A stretch of 64,000 nt of DNA from Amoebidium appalachense (Eukaryota; Ichthyosporea), in assembly GCA_963693365.1 (NCBI GenBank), contig CAVNZM010000003.1, positions 13,392,001 to 13,456,000 of the forward strand, written 5' to 3'. Positions 45,217 through 57,914 of this stretch are shown in pieces (position 1 is the first letter of the stretch; each line of letters opens with the position of its first letter). The translations under genes were made by a program, and so were the position numbers. The notes beneath the pieces are model-generated. The model saw only the letters and a program-made list of their open reading frames with translations. It was not told the origin of the DNA and searched no databases.

Positions 45217-45613
45217 GACTGGTTGCTGAAATCACCTCCTTTCCTTGTCCTTTTATGACCCCCCCCCACCCCTCCTCCCCTCCCCCGTCCCCCCCCCCCC
45301 CCCCCCCTCCCCCCCCCCCCCTCCCTTCCCGGCTGAAGCCTTAGTCTGTACTGAATAATCTCTGTCCTTGTGACCCACCCTCTCGTCCTTCACCCCCTCC
45401 CCCCCCCCCCCCCCCCCCCCTTCTTCCTGCCCGGTTCCCCCCATACCTGTTCGCCTCGATTACTTGCAGTATTTCTTCTTATCCCTCCCCGATAACTATT
45501 AATTTTTTTCCCTCTTCTCCCATTGATCCTGTTTTGGTCCTGTGTCCCTCTATTCCAATGTCCTTTGCGATGCTTTGCTTCTTTGGCTGCCACCCTCGAA
45601 TGCACACATCATC

Positions 45614-45660
<47 letters not shown>

Positions 45661-45842
45661 CCCCCCCCCCCCCCCCCCCCCCCTTCCCTCTCGTTCCAGC
45701 GCCGGTTTTACCCATTATGGACTTAACCTGCTTTTGCTCAAGCCTCCACATGTCTGAAATTCTACCCCTTTCTCTCGTACTCTTTACCACCCCCCCCCCC
45801 CCCCCCCCCCTCTTGTCCTCCTACTACCCCTCTCCCCCCAAA
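45217..45842. repeat. C-homopolymer-rich spacer
   Basis: Long C tracts at 45289-45321, 45400-45420, 45617-45683 and 45790-45810. CTCTCGTTCCAGCGCCGGTT at about 45688 is a degenerate duplicate of 44521-44542. All apparent proline/glycine ORFs are tract artefacts. Confidence 0.7.
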
Positions 45843-46028
45843 AAAACACACACGCACACAGATACACACAAACACACACACACACATAACACACACAGCA
45901 TTCGACACCGTCCAATCTTGTTCTCACCAAGGCATCCACATGCTCGCACACAATGCAAAAACATGCACTCCAAAAACATGCACTCACACACACGCACGCA
46001 CATGCACACCGGGACACACACACACACC

Positions 46029-46086
<58 letters not shown>

Positions 46087-46317
46087 ACACACACACGACG
46101 TACACAGACATGCTCACACACACAAACACACAACACACACACACACACATACAGAGAGACACACACACATATGCACACACACGGTGCATTTCCTCCCCTC
46201 CCCTTCCCTCTCCACAGAGCACACACACACACACACGTGCACACATGCACACACACGGTGCATCCCCCCCCCCCCCCCCTTCCCGCTCAAACTGAGCACA
46301 TACACACACACATACAT

Positions 46318-46376
<59 letters not shown>

Positions 46377-46520
46377 CACACATGCACACATGCACGGACA
46401 CGAATCCCCCCCCTTGCCCTTCCCTCTCCACCGAGCACATGCACACATGCACAGACATGCACATACACACACACACCACACACGACGCACACAGACATGC
46501 ACACACAGACAAACACACAA

Positions 46521-46574
<54 letters not shown>

Positions 46575-47017
46575 CACACACACGGTGCATTTCCCCCCTC
46601 CCCTTCCCTCTCCACAGAGCACACACACACACACGTGCACACATGCACACACACGGTGCATCCCCCCTCTCCCCCCCTTCCCTTTCAACTGAGCACATAC
46701 ACACACACAGACATACACACACACACAACATACACAGACATCCACACATCAGACACAGACACGCATACACACACACACACACACATGCACATATGCACAC
46801 ACAGACACACACACATGCACATGTACACTCACACATGCACACACACACACACACGCAAACACGGACACACACACACACACATACAGATATGCACACACAC
46901 ACACTGTCTCTCTCTCTTTCTCTCCCTCCCTCCCTCCCTCCCTCCCCCCTCCCTCCCTCCCTCCCAACCATCCCTCCCTCCCTCCCTCCGTCCCTCCCTC
47001 CCTCCCTCCCTCCCTCC

Positions 47018-47064
<47 letters not shown>

Positions 47065-47144
47065 ACACACATGCACATGCACATGCACATGCACATGCAC
47101 ATGCACATGCACATGCACACTCACATATGCACTCACACACACAC

Positions 47145-47179
<35 letters not shown>

Positions 47180-47360
47180 GACATGCACACTCTCTCTCTT
47201 TCTCTCTTTCTCTCCCTCCCTCCCTCCCTCCCTCCCCCCTCCCTCCCTCCCTCCCTCCCAACCCTCCCTCTCCCTCCCTCCCTCCCAACCCTCCCTCCCT
47301 CCCTCCCTCACACATACACACATACACACACACGTACACACGTACACACGTACACATATG
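45843..47360. repeat. compound (CA)n, (ACATGC)n and (CCCT)n microsatellite block
   Basis: A 1.5-kb mosaic: interrupted (CA)n, segments ending ACACGGTGCAT followed by a pyrimidine-rich stretch (near 46180, 46252, 46580, 46650) repeated about every 70-400 bp, (CCCT)n at 46921-47020 and 47212-47310, and (ACATGC)n at 47068-47118. No coding. Confidence 0.9.
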
Positions 47361-47690
47361 ACCCTCTCTTCTCTTATGTAGTATCGTAGGAACGCTTGAC
47401 AAAGGTACTACACGGGTGTTGGTTGGATGATGACAGTACATGTACCAGTGGGATAGATGCTGTTTACTCCAGGCAATGTACCAGTGTGTCGATTGATTTA
47501 GCTAATATTAGATCTATGTTTAGCTGTGTGTTGTTTTTTCTCTTTTTTGTATTTAAGGCCTGGCCGGCCTCATAAAATGCTATCTAATCTTACTCGAGAT
47601 TGAGCTTTTTTGGCCTTGAAGGCCGATCTTAATAAAGTACTGTGAATGTGTCCCCTGATGAGGGACTCTAGTCGATATATCTGCAAAACG
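47361..47690 (+). other. unassigned sequence with 3'-end-like signals
   Basis: Short palindromic AAGGCCTGGCCGGCCT (47561-47576) and a GGCCTTGAAGGCC hairpin are followed by AATAAA at 47630. This resembles a gene or retroelement 3' end, but no ORF precedes it. Confidence 0.3.
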
Positions 47691-47699
47691 ACCCCCCTC

Positions 47700-47733
47700 C
47701 CCCCCCCCTCCCCCCCCCCCCCCCCCCCCCCCT

Positions 47734-47801
<68 letters not shown>
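47700..47801. repeat. C tract and (CA)n microsatellite
   Basis: C runs at 47692-47732, then about 32 CA units. Confidence 0.95.
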
Positions 47802-47806
<5 letters not shown>

Positions 47807-48039
47807 AAAACAAACAAAAAAGAAAGAAAAAAAGAGCGAGAGAATCCTTGTTTCTCGTATGTTACCAGCACGTAAGCAAGTATTTTATTCATTCACATAC
47901 CTTGTTAGGTATGTGTAGTATATTATGGTGTTATTATTTTTTGGTTTACAATATGGTGTCCACGTTCCCAATATATCGTTATTGTCGACCAACTACTATG
48001 GTAGTATAATGCTATGATGACAATTTGTGCATGTGTTAC

Positions 48040-49920
48040 TTATAAGCATCGGGTTTTTTCACTAACTACCCACAGAGTAGCTTCTAGCACGATAAATTCA
48101 CCACAAATTATAAGGGGAGATGATGAATGTGCCCTTGGAGTACGAGGGCCACACGAAAAAAACACAACGTTGTAGCTCGTATAGAACCCCCCTTGTAGCA
48201 CAGTATATGTCCATGTGTTCAACCTAGGCATTTTTGGTTTTTTCAATAACTACCCACAGAACAGCCTCTCGCCCGAGACATTTACCACAAAGTTTATGGG
48301 GGGGATGGTGAATGTGCCCCTGGAGTACGAGGGCCACACGAAAAAAACACAAGGTTGTAGCTCGAATAGAACCCCCCTTGTAGCATAGTATATGTACATG
48401 TGTTACCTAGACAATATTGGTTTTTTCAATACCTACCCACAGAACAGCTTCTAGCACGAGACATTTACCACAAAGTTTATGGGGGGGATAGTGAATGTGC
48501 CCCTGGCGTACGAGGGTCACACGAAAAAAACACAACGTTGTAGCTCGAATAGAACCCCCCTTGTAGTATAATATGTGTACATGTGTTACTTACACATTAT
48601 TGGTTTTTTCAATAACTACCAACAGAACAGCTTCTAGCACGAGAAATTTACCACAAAGTTTATGGGGGGGATGGTGAATGTGCCCCTGGAGTACGAGGGT
48701 CACACGAAAAAAACACAACGTTGTAGCTCGAATAGAACCCCCCTTGTAGCATAGTATATGTACATGTGTTACTTACACATTATTGGTTTTTTCAATAACT
48801 ACCCACAGAACAGCCTCTCGCACGAGAGATTTACCACAAAGTTTATGGGGGGGATAGTGAATGTGCCCCTGGAGTACGAGGGTCACACGAAAAAAACACA
48901 ACGTTGTAGCTCGAATAGAACCCCCCTTGTAGCATAATATATGTACATGTGTTACCTAGACATTATTGGTTTTTTCAATAACTACCCACAGAACAGCTTC
49001 TAGCACGAGACATTTACCACACAGTTTATGGGGGGGATGTTGAATGTGCCCCTGGAGTACGAGGGTCACACAAAAAAAACACAACGTTGTAGCTCGAATA
49101 GAACCCCCCTTGTAGCATAATATATGTACATGTGTTACTTACACATTATTGGTTTTTTCGATAACTACCCACAGAACAGCTTCTAGGACAAGAAATTTAC
49201 CACACAGTTTATGGGGAGGATGGTGAATGTGCCCTTGGAGTACGAGGGTCACACGAAAAGAACACAACGTTGTAGCTCGTATAGAACCCCCCTTGTAGCA
49301 TAGTATATGTCCATGTGTTACTTACACATTATTGGTTTTTTCAATAACTACCAACAGAAGAGCTTCTAGCACGAGACATTTACCACACAGTTTATGGGGG
49401 GATGGTGAATGTGCCCCTGGAGTACGAGGGTCACACGAAAAAAACACAACGTTGTAGCTCGTATAGAACCCCCCTTGTAGCATAGTATATGTACATTAGT
49501 AGGTAACACGGTGTTACCTAGACATTATTGGTTTTTTCGATAACTACCCACAGAACAGCTTCTAGCACGAGAAATTTACCACACAGTTTATGGGGGGAGA
49601 TGGTGAATGTGCCCCTGGAGTACGAGGGGCACATGAAAAAACCACAACGTTGTAGCTCGTATAGAACCCCCCTTGTAGCATAGTACATGTACATGTGTTA
49701 CCTAGACATTATTGGTTTTTTCAATAACTACCCACAGAACAGCTTCTAGCACGAGAAATTTACCACAAAGTTTATGGGGGGATGGTGAATGTGCCTCTGG
49801 AGTACGAGGGTCACACGAAAAAAACACATCATTATAGCCCGGATTGAAACCCCCCTTGTACCATGTATATCATATATCATGCGGCATGTGTTAGTTTCGC
49901 GTTATTGGTTTCCTAGCACG
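48040..49920. repeat. 183-bp satellite, about ten tandem units
   Basis: The landmark TTGGTTTTTTCAATAAC recurs with its GG at 48054, 48236, 48419, 48602, 48785, 48968, 49151, 49334, 49530 and 49714, a period of 182-184 bp except one 196-bp unit holding an extra GGTAACACGGTGTTACC palindrome. Each unit contains CACGAGAAATTTACCACA, GGTGAATGTGCCCCTGGAGT, and ACACAACGTTGTAGCTCG with a palindromic centre. The last unit decays. A single unit recurs at 56557-56663. Confidence 0.95.
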
Positions 49921-50887
49921 AGATATTCAGCACACAGTTGGGGTTGTGGGGGCAGTGTACACCTACAATATCAGGGGTACCGCGCGGCAAAAACACCCCC
50001 CCCCCCCCCCCCCCCGGGGGGAGGGGGTCACGCGTGCGATGGTGCACTTATTATTACGTTAACTAGGCAGGGTATAGCATCAACGTTATTATATGTGCTG
50101 CTGAGTTTCTTTGGTTGTACACCCGTCACCAGTCAATTTATTGGTGTTGGCGCCCACCTGTGACACCACCTCGGAAGACTGGGGTCACATGTGTGGTGCA
50201 CACGGTGGGTAAATATCATCAAACTGTAGCTGCAAAAGAATGTGCAATTATGCATCACTGTCTGGTATTTGCCTATCCCCCCCCCCCCCCCCCCCCCCCC
50301 GCCCCCCCCCCCCCCCCCACACCGGGCCCTCCCCCCCCTCCCCCCCCCACCCCCCCCCCCACCCCAGGCCGCCTCTCCACACCACACACACACGCACCAC
50401 ACACACACACACTGCTGCAGAGCTACATGGATGCCTTCACCATCACGCGTGACGATATTTAATTAGTATTGGTGATATTGTACCAATACGTAACGTATAT
50501 TGGTAATAGATAGTACATAGAATATATATATCACACGAATATAAATAATACGAGAGCCATATGGGGACCCCTTCCTGAATCGCACGCACGCGTGTATACG
50601 TCGCGTTGAAGATTGTTTACTTGTGTGCTTGATGCCACTATCAAACCGAAGTTAATAAAGTGACCATACGGAACACGTATGGATGTCGACATGTGCAATA
50701 CATTGGCAATTCATTGACAATGATTATGGGGCTGTGCTTACCGTACCGTGTGCATATTGCCAATATATTGAGCATGTGATTGAGGTATTAATAAAGTTTT
50801 TATTAATACATTGGCAATGTTCGTCATACGTATTATTCTTAGATATAAGACGTTACTCCGATATGCCTTTCATATTATAAGCGCACT
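49921..50887. other. unassigned, with C tracts and ATTGGCAAT motifs
   Basis: C tracts at 49996-50015 and 50277-50365. 50460-50830 is AT-rich with the same CATTGGCAAT/TTGGTAATA motifs as the AT-rich domains. No gene. Confidence 0.45.
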
Positions 50888-51574
50888 TCTATGAAAAACT
50901 ACTTCGGGACGTGTGTTGCCTCTAGGGGGACATCCCCTTGGACGAAAGTGAACCTGCAATGGTTGTAAACCATGGCAAGCCCCCAGTCATCAATTTATTG
51001 ATCCGTGAGGTCCATGTGCCCAAAAAACGGGGGAAGTCTTCGCCCCGTGAAAAAACAGCACGTATGTGTGGATCAATGGGGGTTGTGTGTGGGTGTAGGT
51101 GGGTGGGTGAAAAGGAATATATAGCTGTAAGGCTGTGGATGCTAAACACAGAAGATGTGTTTGTAGCTTGCTGATCTGCTAAAAACTGTCGTGCTTATAT
51201 ACCTAAGCCTACCGATCTGAGCCAATCAAAAATCGATCTAGTGATATGTGAAATCTGATCCGAGCCAATCATAACTCGGTCTAGTGATCTGTGGTATCTG
51301 ATGTTTTGACTGGCTAATAAGTGCCCGTGTGCGGGCAGCCAACCGCTAACTGCTAAAACACGAAATGAAGCCTACATGGTTATGTTGGTATCGAACACCC
51401 ATCCTACGTGTTTACCCAGAAAAATATTTATGTCAATAATTTCCACAAATAAAACCTCTATGAAAAACTACTTCGGGACGTGTGTTGCCTCTAGGGGGAC
51501 ATCCCCTTGGACGAAAGTGAACCTGCAATGGTTGTAAACCACGGCACGAGAGCAGTATGCTTGCTCCAAAGGTT

Positions 51575-52789
51575 TCACTTAAGAATAGAGGCGAATACAC
51601 GTGTGGTGGTGGCAGCAATGGAGGCCGGACGAAGTCGGGTATAGATCAGGAAGCAGTCGGAGGACCACCGGCCGAGTTGTTTGATCCGGGAGTCGTCGAC
51701 CCCGGCCTCAGCCAGTGCTGTGGCCCCCCCGATGCGGAGGCTGTGTCCGGCAAACCGGGAGGGTGAGAGGCCTGCCCGGGAGAGGAGGGCACGGAAATCG
51801 GCAGAGAAAGCACTCTTGGTGTAGGGGATGCCACCGAGACTGAAGAGGGGGTCGTCGGGTTGACCGGACGTTGTATCCAGGAACTGCCGGAGGAGATGGG
51901 CTGGGGAGAAGTGGGTGAGGGGCAGGGCAGCTAGGGTGACGTTGACACCTCGGGCCTGTACATCCGTCTTAGAGGTTGGCAGGTGGAGGGTGGCATGGGA
52001 CAAAGTACCGGTGGGGGTGTAGCTGAAGGTCACGTCCTTCCGTTTAACGTGACGGGACGGGTCGAAAGAAGTCAGGGTCTTGGAGGTAAATTCCCCTGAA
52101 CGGAGGAGACCACAGAAACCGACGATGAGGGCCGTCCATAGCCGGAGATTGGCCGAGGAGGCCTTGGTGGGGCACTGGCCATGGAGTAGGCGGAGGTGGG
52201 AGGGGAGGAGGGGTTCCCTGGTGGATGAGCAGGGTCGGATGTTGTGAGAAAGCTGCCATCGGCCTACCCCCCGTAGGAACCAGGCCAGAGACTTGTCGTG
52301 GGGGTAGGGAGCAGGGAGGCCCATGTCGAGGTGGAGCCTGGTGATGGCCGAATTGTAGCCGGTTAAGGAAGAGGCCTGTACCCCTCGTTGGGCACACCAG
52401 GCGAGAAAAAGTTGCACGGTGTGTGGGGAGGCCGGGAGGGAGGACCCGGAGGGGGATTGCAGCCGAGATGCCACACAGAAATCGATGAACACTTTTTGCA
52501 CCCGGGAGTAAAAGGCCCGAGAGTCGAGGTTGAGACTCAGGGCCTGGCATTCCTGCAGGGTAGTGGTGGCTCGAAGCAGCTCGGCCGGAGCAAAGTGGGG
52601 GGCCAATCTGCCAGTGTTGCTCCGGAACGGGAGATCTGGGGGGGGGGGGGGGGGGGGGTTAGCCCAAGGGAAGGGATAGGAACTCGTGGACCCAGGAGGG
52701 GAAGGGGCAGGGCTCCGGTTGCAGGGAAGGTCGGAGTCGTCGGGCCCGGGGAAATTTCGCAGGCCAACTACGGCGCCCGCGCGCATCAA
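51575..52789 (-). CDS. DIRS tyrosine recombinase, copy 3 left arm (open)
   Basis: 404-aa frame containing the whole recombinase: GLLRSGE, HSLRIGG, LGRW and FLIYTRL catalytic segments all present, with the 7-C run keeping frame. Residues before HFAPAELL come from the RT 3' end and the junction sequence, so the natural N-terminus is unclear. It has no upstream promoter repeat (A1) because the element is truncated at about 52752. Confidence 0.8.
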   Translation of the reverse strand: MMRAGAVVGLRNFPGPDDSDLPCNRSPAPSPPGSTSSYPFPWANPPPPPPPDLPFRSNTGRLAPHFAPAELLRATTTLQECQALSLNLDSRAFYSRVQKVFIDFCVASRLQSPSGSSLPASPHTVQLFLAWCAQRGVQASSLTGYNSAITRLHLDMGLPAPYPHDKSLAWFLRGVGRWQLSHNIRPCSSTREPLLPSHLRLLHGQCPTKASSANLRLWTALIVGFCGLLRSGEFTSKTLTSFDPSRHVKRKDVTFSYTPTGTLSHATLHLPTSKTDVQARGVNVTLAALPLTHFSPAHLLRQFLDTTSGQPDDPLFSLGGIPYTKSAFSADFRALLSRAGLSPSRFAGHSLRIGGATALAEAGVDDSRIKQLGRWSSDCFLIYTRLRPASIAATTTRVFASILK

Positions 52790-52944
52790 GAATAAATGTC
52801 CCTATACAAAGACGTTTATTTTGGCCACTGCACATAATTTTACTCCCCCCCCCCCCCCATCCCACGAGCCTCCCCCCTTACACTCACCTAGCACTCCCTC
52901 CCCCCCCCCCCTTCTTCTACCGCTGTGTCCGCCCACACCCCCGC

Positions 52945-53039
52945 GTGCTCGGGCACGTTCCCCTGCACAGGGCCCCGCTGCCCTCCCTGCCAACCCTCAC
53001 TTGGGCCCAGCTGCCCTACTCTAACCCCCCGGGGCCCTG

Positions 53040-53103
<64 letters not shown>

Positions 53104-54783
53104 CTGCCGGGATCTCCCCAAGGGTACACCACCCTTGCTAACCACCCCTTCCCCCGAGGCTCAGACCCGGAGGCCCGCCCGCTGCCCCAGCACCACATTG
53201 ACACCTCCCGCCTCCGGGAACTGCTGGCCTCCTACCCGGACCAACCATTCGCCGCACAACTCCTCCACGATGTCGAATTCGGCGTCGACATCGGCTAGCG
53301 CGGCCCCTCCACCTCTCGGGTGGGCCCCAACCTACCCACCACCCCGGAGGCAGCTGCCGCTATCACGGTGGATATTGCCAAAGAAGTCGCCCTCGGCCAC
53401 CTGCGCGGCCCCCTCTCCCCGGCCCAATTCTTTGACGAATTTCCCGTCCACCGTTCCTCCCCCATCGGCGCCGTTACCAAGAAAGGGAACCCCCCCAAGT
53501 ACCGTCGAATCCACCACCTCTCCTGGCCCCGGGGTAGCAGTGTCAATGACAGCATCACCTACCCCGACGAACTTCAGTACATTCGCGCCCGGGATGTCAC
53601 CCAACTCATTCTCGACGCAGGCCCCGGCTGCTACATGGCCGTGGCAGATGTGCAGGCTGCCTTCCGGCACATGCCCATCCGACCGGAAGACCACCACTTA
53701 ATGGCATTCAAATGGCAAGGGCATTTTTACGTTGAAACCAGACTGCCCTTCGGCCTGAAATCTAGCCCAGCCATCTGGGAACGGATCGCGGCCACCCTAC
53801 AGTGGCTGGCACACCAGCACGGTATTACCCTATCCGCCACTACGTAGACGACTGGATTATAGTCGTCCCCACACAACAGCAGTGCCAACGTCACCTATCC
53901 ACCTTCCTGCAACTCTGCCGAGAGCTGCACATTGCCATCTCCGAAGACAAGATGCAGGGCCCGGCTACCCATGTCGTCTTCATCGGTATCGAATTCGACT
54001 CCATCGCCATGGAGGCACGAATCCCGGCTTCCAAGCTCTCGGACCTACTCGACCTCACTTCCCACCCAAAGCCCACCATCACCATTCGGGACCTCCAGTC
54101 CCTCCTCGGCAAACTCACCTGGTGTGCCCAGCTGGTTCCCCCCGGGAGGGCCTTCTCCCAGCGCCTATGGGCCCTTCTCCGGACCCACCCACACCTTGCC
54201 GGCCACCACCACATACGACTGACTGCTGCCGCCCGGGCCGACATAGCCGAATGGCACCAGTTCCTCACATCATGGAATGGGGTGCACCTCATCACACCCC
54301 CCACATACACCACCCTGGCCACTGATGCTGCCGGATCGGTGGGTCTAGGTGGCCACTGGCTCGACCAATGGTTCTTCATGCCCTGGTCCCCCTCCACCCA
54401 AGCCCTCTATGCTCATGAGGGTAAACTCGGTTCTTCCGTCATCGAACTCCTGGCCATCGCAGCCGCCGTGGCCCTCTGGGCCCCCTCCTGGTCCACCCAC
54501 CATGTCCGTATTTTATGCGACAACACGGGTGCTGTGGCTGACCTGCACTCCCGGTCTTCCCCCCCACCCCGTGATGGCCAAACTTATTCGGTTCATCACC
54601 CGCATGGAAATGCAATACCAATTTACGTTACAGGCATCCTACCTACCAGGACCCCTCAACCATCTGGCCGATGCCATTTCTCGTAACCAACTTCCCCGGG
54701 CCCGACGACTCCGACCATCCCTGCAACCGGAGCCCTGCCCCTTCCCCTCCTGGGTCCATGAGTTCCTATCCCTTCCCTTGGGC

Positions 54784-54786
<3 letters not shown>
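52945..54786 (+). pseudogene. DIRS RT-RNase H, copy 3 right arm (broken)
   Basis: Same protein as 13615-15456. Breaks: TAG at 53296-53298 where other copies encode Tyr (DIGYRG), a 1-bp deletion at about 53831 just before the YVDD box, and a frameshift near 54560 in a C run within RNase H. The N-terminal C tract has grown to about 60 bp (53043-53102). Confidence 0.87.
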
Positions 54787-54814
<28 letters not shown>

Positions 54815-54845
54815 AGATCTCCCGTTCCGGAGCAACGCTGCCAGA

Positions 54846-55877
54846 TTGGCCCCCCACTTTGCTCCGGCCGAGCTGCTTCGAGCCACCACTACCCTGCAGG
54901 AATGCCAGGCCCTGAGTCTCAACCTCGACTCTCGGGCCTTTTACTCCCGGGTGCAAAAAGTGTTCATCGATTTCTGTGTGGCATCTCGGCTGCAATCCCC
55001 CTCCGGGTCCTCCCTCCCGGCCTCCCCTCACACCGTGTAACTTTTTCTCGCCTGGTGTGCCCAACGAGGGGTACAGGCCTCTTCCTTAACCGGCTACAAT
55101 TCGGCCATCACCAGGCTCCACCTCGACATGGGCCTCCCTGCTCCCTACCCCCACGACAAGTCTCTGGCCTGGTTCCTACGGGGGGTGGGCAGATGGCAGC
55201 TTTCTCACAACATCGGACCCCGCTCATCCACCAGGGAACCCCTCCTGCCCTCCCACCTCAGCCTACTTCACGGCCAGTGCCCCACCAAGGCCTCCTCGGC
55301 CAATCTCCGGCTATGGACGGCCCTCATCGTCGGTTTCTGTGGTCTCCTCCGGTCAGGGGAATTTACCTCCAAGACCCTGACTTCTTTCGACCCGTCCCGT
55401 CACGTTAAACGGAAAGACGTGACCTTCACCTACACCCCCACCGGTACTTTGTCCCATGCCACCCTCCACCTGCCAACCTCTAAGACGGATGTACAGGCCC
55501 GAGGTGTCAACGTCACTCTAGCTGCCCTGCCCCTCACCCACTTCTCCCCAGCCCATCTCCTCCGGCAGTTCCTGGATACAACGTCCGGTCAACCCGACGA
55601 CCCCCTCTTCAGTCTCGGTGGCATCCCCTACACCAAGAGTGCTTTCTCTGCCGACTTCCGTGCCCTCCTCTCCCGGGCAGGCCTCTCACCCTCCCGGTTT
55701 GCCGGACACAGCCTCCGCATCGGGGGGGCCACAGCACTGGCTGAGGCCGGGGTCGACGACTCCCGGATCAAACAACTCGGCAGGTGGTCCTCCGACTGTT
55801 TCCTGATCTATACCCGACTTCGTCCGGCCTCCATTGCTGCCACTACCACACGTGTATTCGCCTCTATTCTTAAGTGA
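54846..55877 (+). pseudogene. DIRS tyrosine recombinase, copy 3 right arm (stop codon)
   Basis: The frame matches other copies but has TAA at 55038-55040 where they have CAA (HTVQLFLAW), splitting the core-binding region. The catalytic part from 55128 to the TGA at 55875-55877 is otherwise open, including HSLRIGG and FLIYTRL. Confidence 0.87.
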
Positions 55878-56556
55878 AACCTTTGGAGCAAGCATACTGC
55901 TCTCGTGCCGTGGTTTACAACCATTGCAGGTTCACTTTCGTCCAAGGGGATGTCCCCCTAGAGGCAACACACGTCCCGGAGTAGTTTTCATAGAGGTTTT
56001 ATTTGTGGAAATTATTGACATAAATATTTTTCTGGGTAAATACGTAGGATGGGTGTCCGATATCTACAGGCTTCGTTTCATGTTTTAGCAGTTCGCGTTC
56101 GGCTGCCCGCATACGGGCACCTATTAGCCGATCAAAACATCAGATTCCACAGATCACTAGACCGAGTTTGATTGGCTCAGGATAAGATTTCACATAACAC
56201 TAGATCGGTTTTGATTGGCTCAGTTCGGTAGCCGTAGGTATATAAGCACGACAGTTTTTAGCAGATCAGCAAGCAACAACACATCTTCTGTGTTTAGGAC
56301 CTACAGCTTTACAGCTATATTTTCTTTTTCACCCACCCACCTACACCCTACACTCAACCCCCATTGATCCCCACATACGTGCTGTTTTTTTTTTTCACGG
56401 GGCGAAGACTTCCCCCGTTTTTTGGGCACAAGGACCTCACGGATCAATAAATTGATGACTGGGGGCCTGCCGTGGTTTACAACCATTGCAGGTTCACTTT
56501 CGTCCAAGGGGATGTCCCCCTAGAGGCAACACACGTCCCGGAGTAGTTTTCATAGA

Positions 56557-56663
56557 CTAGACATTATTCGTTTTTTCAATAACTACCCACAGAACAGCTT
56601 CTAGCACGAGAACTTTACCACAAAGTTTACGGGGGGGATGGTGAATGTGCCCCTGGAGTACGA
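56557..56663. repeat. lone 183-bp satellite fragment
   Basis: CTAGACATTATTCG through GGTGAATGTGCCCCTGGAGT then ACGA is a partial unit of the 48-kb satellite, sandwiched between DIRS copies 3 and 4. It shows that these copies inserted into the satellite array. Confidence 0.85.
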
Positions 56664-56814
56664 CAGCCCTATTGGCCCGTTCTCCCGAGCTCCGTTTCCC
56701 TGTACTCGTGTGTCCTAGCTCCTAACCCCTATGTTCTAGCTGTGTGTGTGGGTGTGCGCGTAGACTAGGCATTGTGCTTGCAGTCTTTGCGGGGGTGTGT
56801 GCCAGAGCAGAGCT

Positions 56815-57480
56815 AGATTTCAGGCCGAAGGGCAGTCTGGTTTCAACGTAAAAATGCCCCAGCCATTTGAATGCCATTAGGTGATGGTCTTCTGCCAGTG
56901 GTCGGATGGGCATGTGCCGGAAGGCAGCCTGCACATCTGCCACGGCCATGTAGCAGCCGGGGCCTGCGTCGAGAATGATCTGGGTGACGTCCCGGGCGCG
57001 AATGTACTGAAGTTCGTCGGGGTAGGTGATGCTGTCATTGACACTGCTACCCCGGGGCCAGGAGAGGTGGTGGATTCGACGGTACTTGGGGGGGTTCCCT
57101 TTCTTGGTAACAGCGCCGATGGGGGAGGAACGGTGGACCGGAAATTCGTCAAAGAATTGGGCCGGGGAGAGGGGGCCGCGCAGATGGCCGAGGGCGACCT
57201 CTTTGGCAATATCCGCCGTGATAGCGGAAGCTGCCTCCGGGGGTGGTGGGTAGGTTGGGGCCCACCCGAGAGGTGGAGGGGCCGCGATAGCCGATGTCGA
57301 CACCGAATTCGACATCGTGGAGGAGTTGTGCGGCGAATGATTGGTCTGGGTAGGAGGCCAGCAGTTCCCGGAGGCGGGAGGTGTCAATGTGGTGCTGGGG
57401 CAGCGGGCGGGCCTCCGGGTCTGAGCCTCGGGGGAAGGGGGTGGTTAGCAAGGGTGGGGCACCCTCGGGGAGATCCCGGC
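56815..57480 (-). pseudogene. DIRS RT N-terminal fragment, copy 4
   Basis: Covers the poly-proline start to LPFGLKSS; the YVDD box and RNase H are missing. Frame break near 57240 in a C/G run. The frame then runs into the displaced gag 3' end. Confidence 0.8.
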
Positions 57481-57914
57481 AGCGGGGGGGGGGGGGGGGG
57501 GGGGGGGGGCAGCAGGGCCCCGGGGGGGTTAGAGTAGGGCAGCTGGGCCCGAGTGAGGGTTGGCAGGGAGGGCAGCGGGGCCCTGTGCAGGGGAATGTGC
57601 CCGAGCACGCGGGGGTGTGGGCGGACACAGAGGTAGAAGAAGGGGGGGAGGGAGTGCTAGGTGAGTGTAAGGGGGGGGGGGAGGCTCGTGGGATGGGGGG
57701 GAGTAAAGTTATGTGCAGTGGCCAGAATAAACGTCTTTGTGTAGGGACATTTATTCTTGACGCGCGCGGGCGCCGTAGTTGGCCTGCGAAAATTTTGTAC
57801 TCAGCCCTATTGGCCCGTTCTCCCGAGCTCCGTTTCCCTGTACTCGTGTGTCCTAGCTCCTAACCCCTATGTTCTAGCTGTGTGACACTGTGTGGGTGTG
57901 CGCGTAGACTAGGC

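Larger units (their letters stand above)
50888..56556. mobile_element. DIRS copy 3, head-to-head inverted composite
   Basis: Left arm, minus strand: B2 (50888-50976), A2 (51108-51456), B1 (51457-51545), recombinase and the last part of RT, ending abruptly at about 52752. Right arm, plus strand, from about 52751: the gag-RT spacer, RT-RNase H, recombinase, B1 (55907-55994), A2 (55995-56331), B2 (56469-56556). The arms therefore form an inverted repeat of about 1.9 kb around a central RT gene. Neither arm has gag or A1. The left arm is well preserved and belongs to the subfamily with ACTTCGGG in B, like copy 5; the right arm is degenerate. At least two insertions or an inversion must be involved. 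Confidence 0.85.

Noticed and set aside
45534-47441. Long ORFs rich in His/Thr, Cys/Val or Arg/Glu (up to 478 aa)
   Set aside because: Translations of (CA)n, (GT)n and (CCCT)n microsatellites; open in several frames on both strands at once.
48040-49920. CRISPR-like array
   Set aside because: Units are contiguous 183-bp satellite monomers without spacers, in a eukaryotic context.
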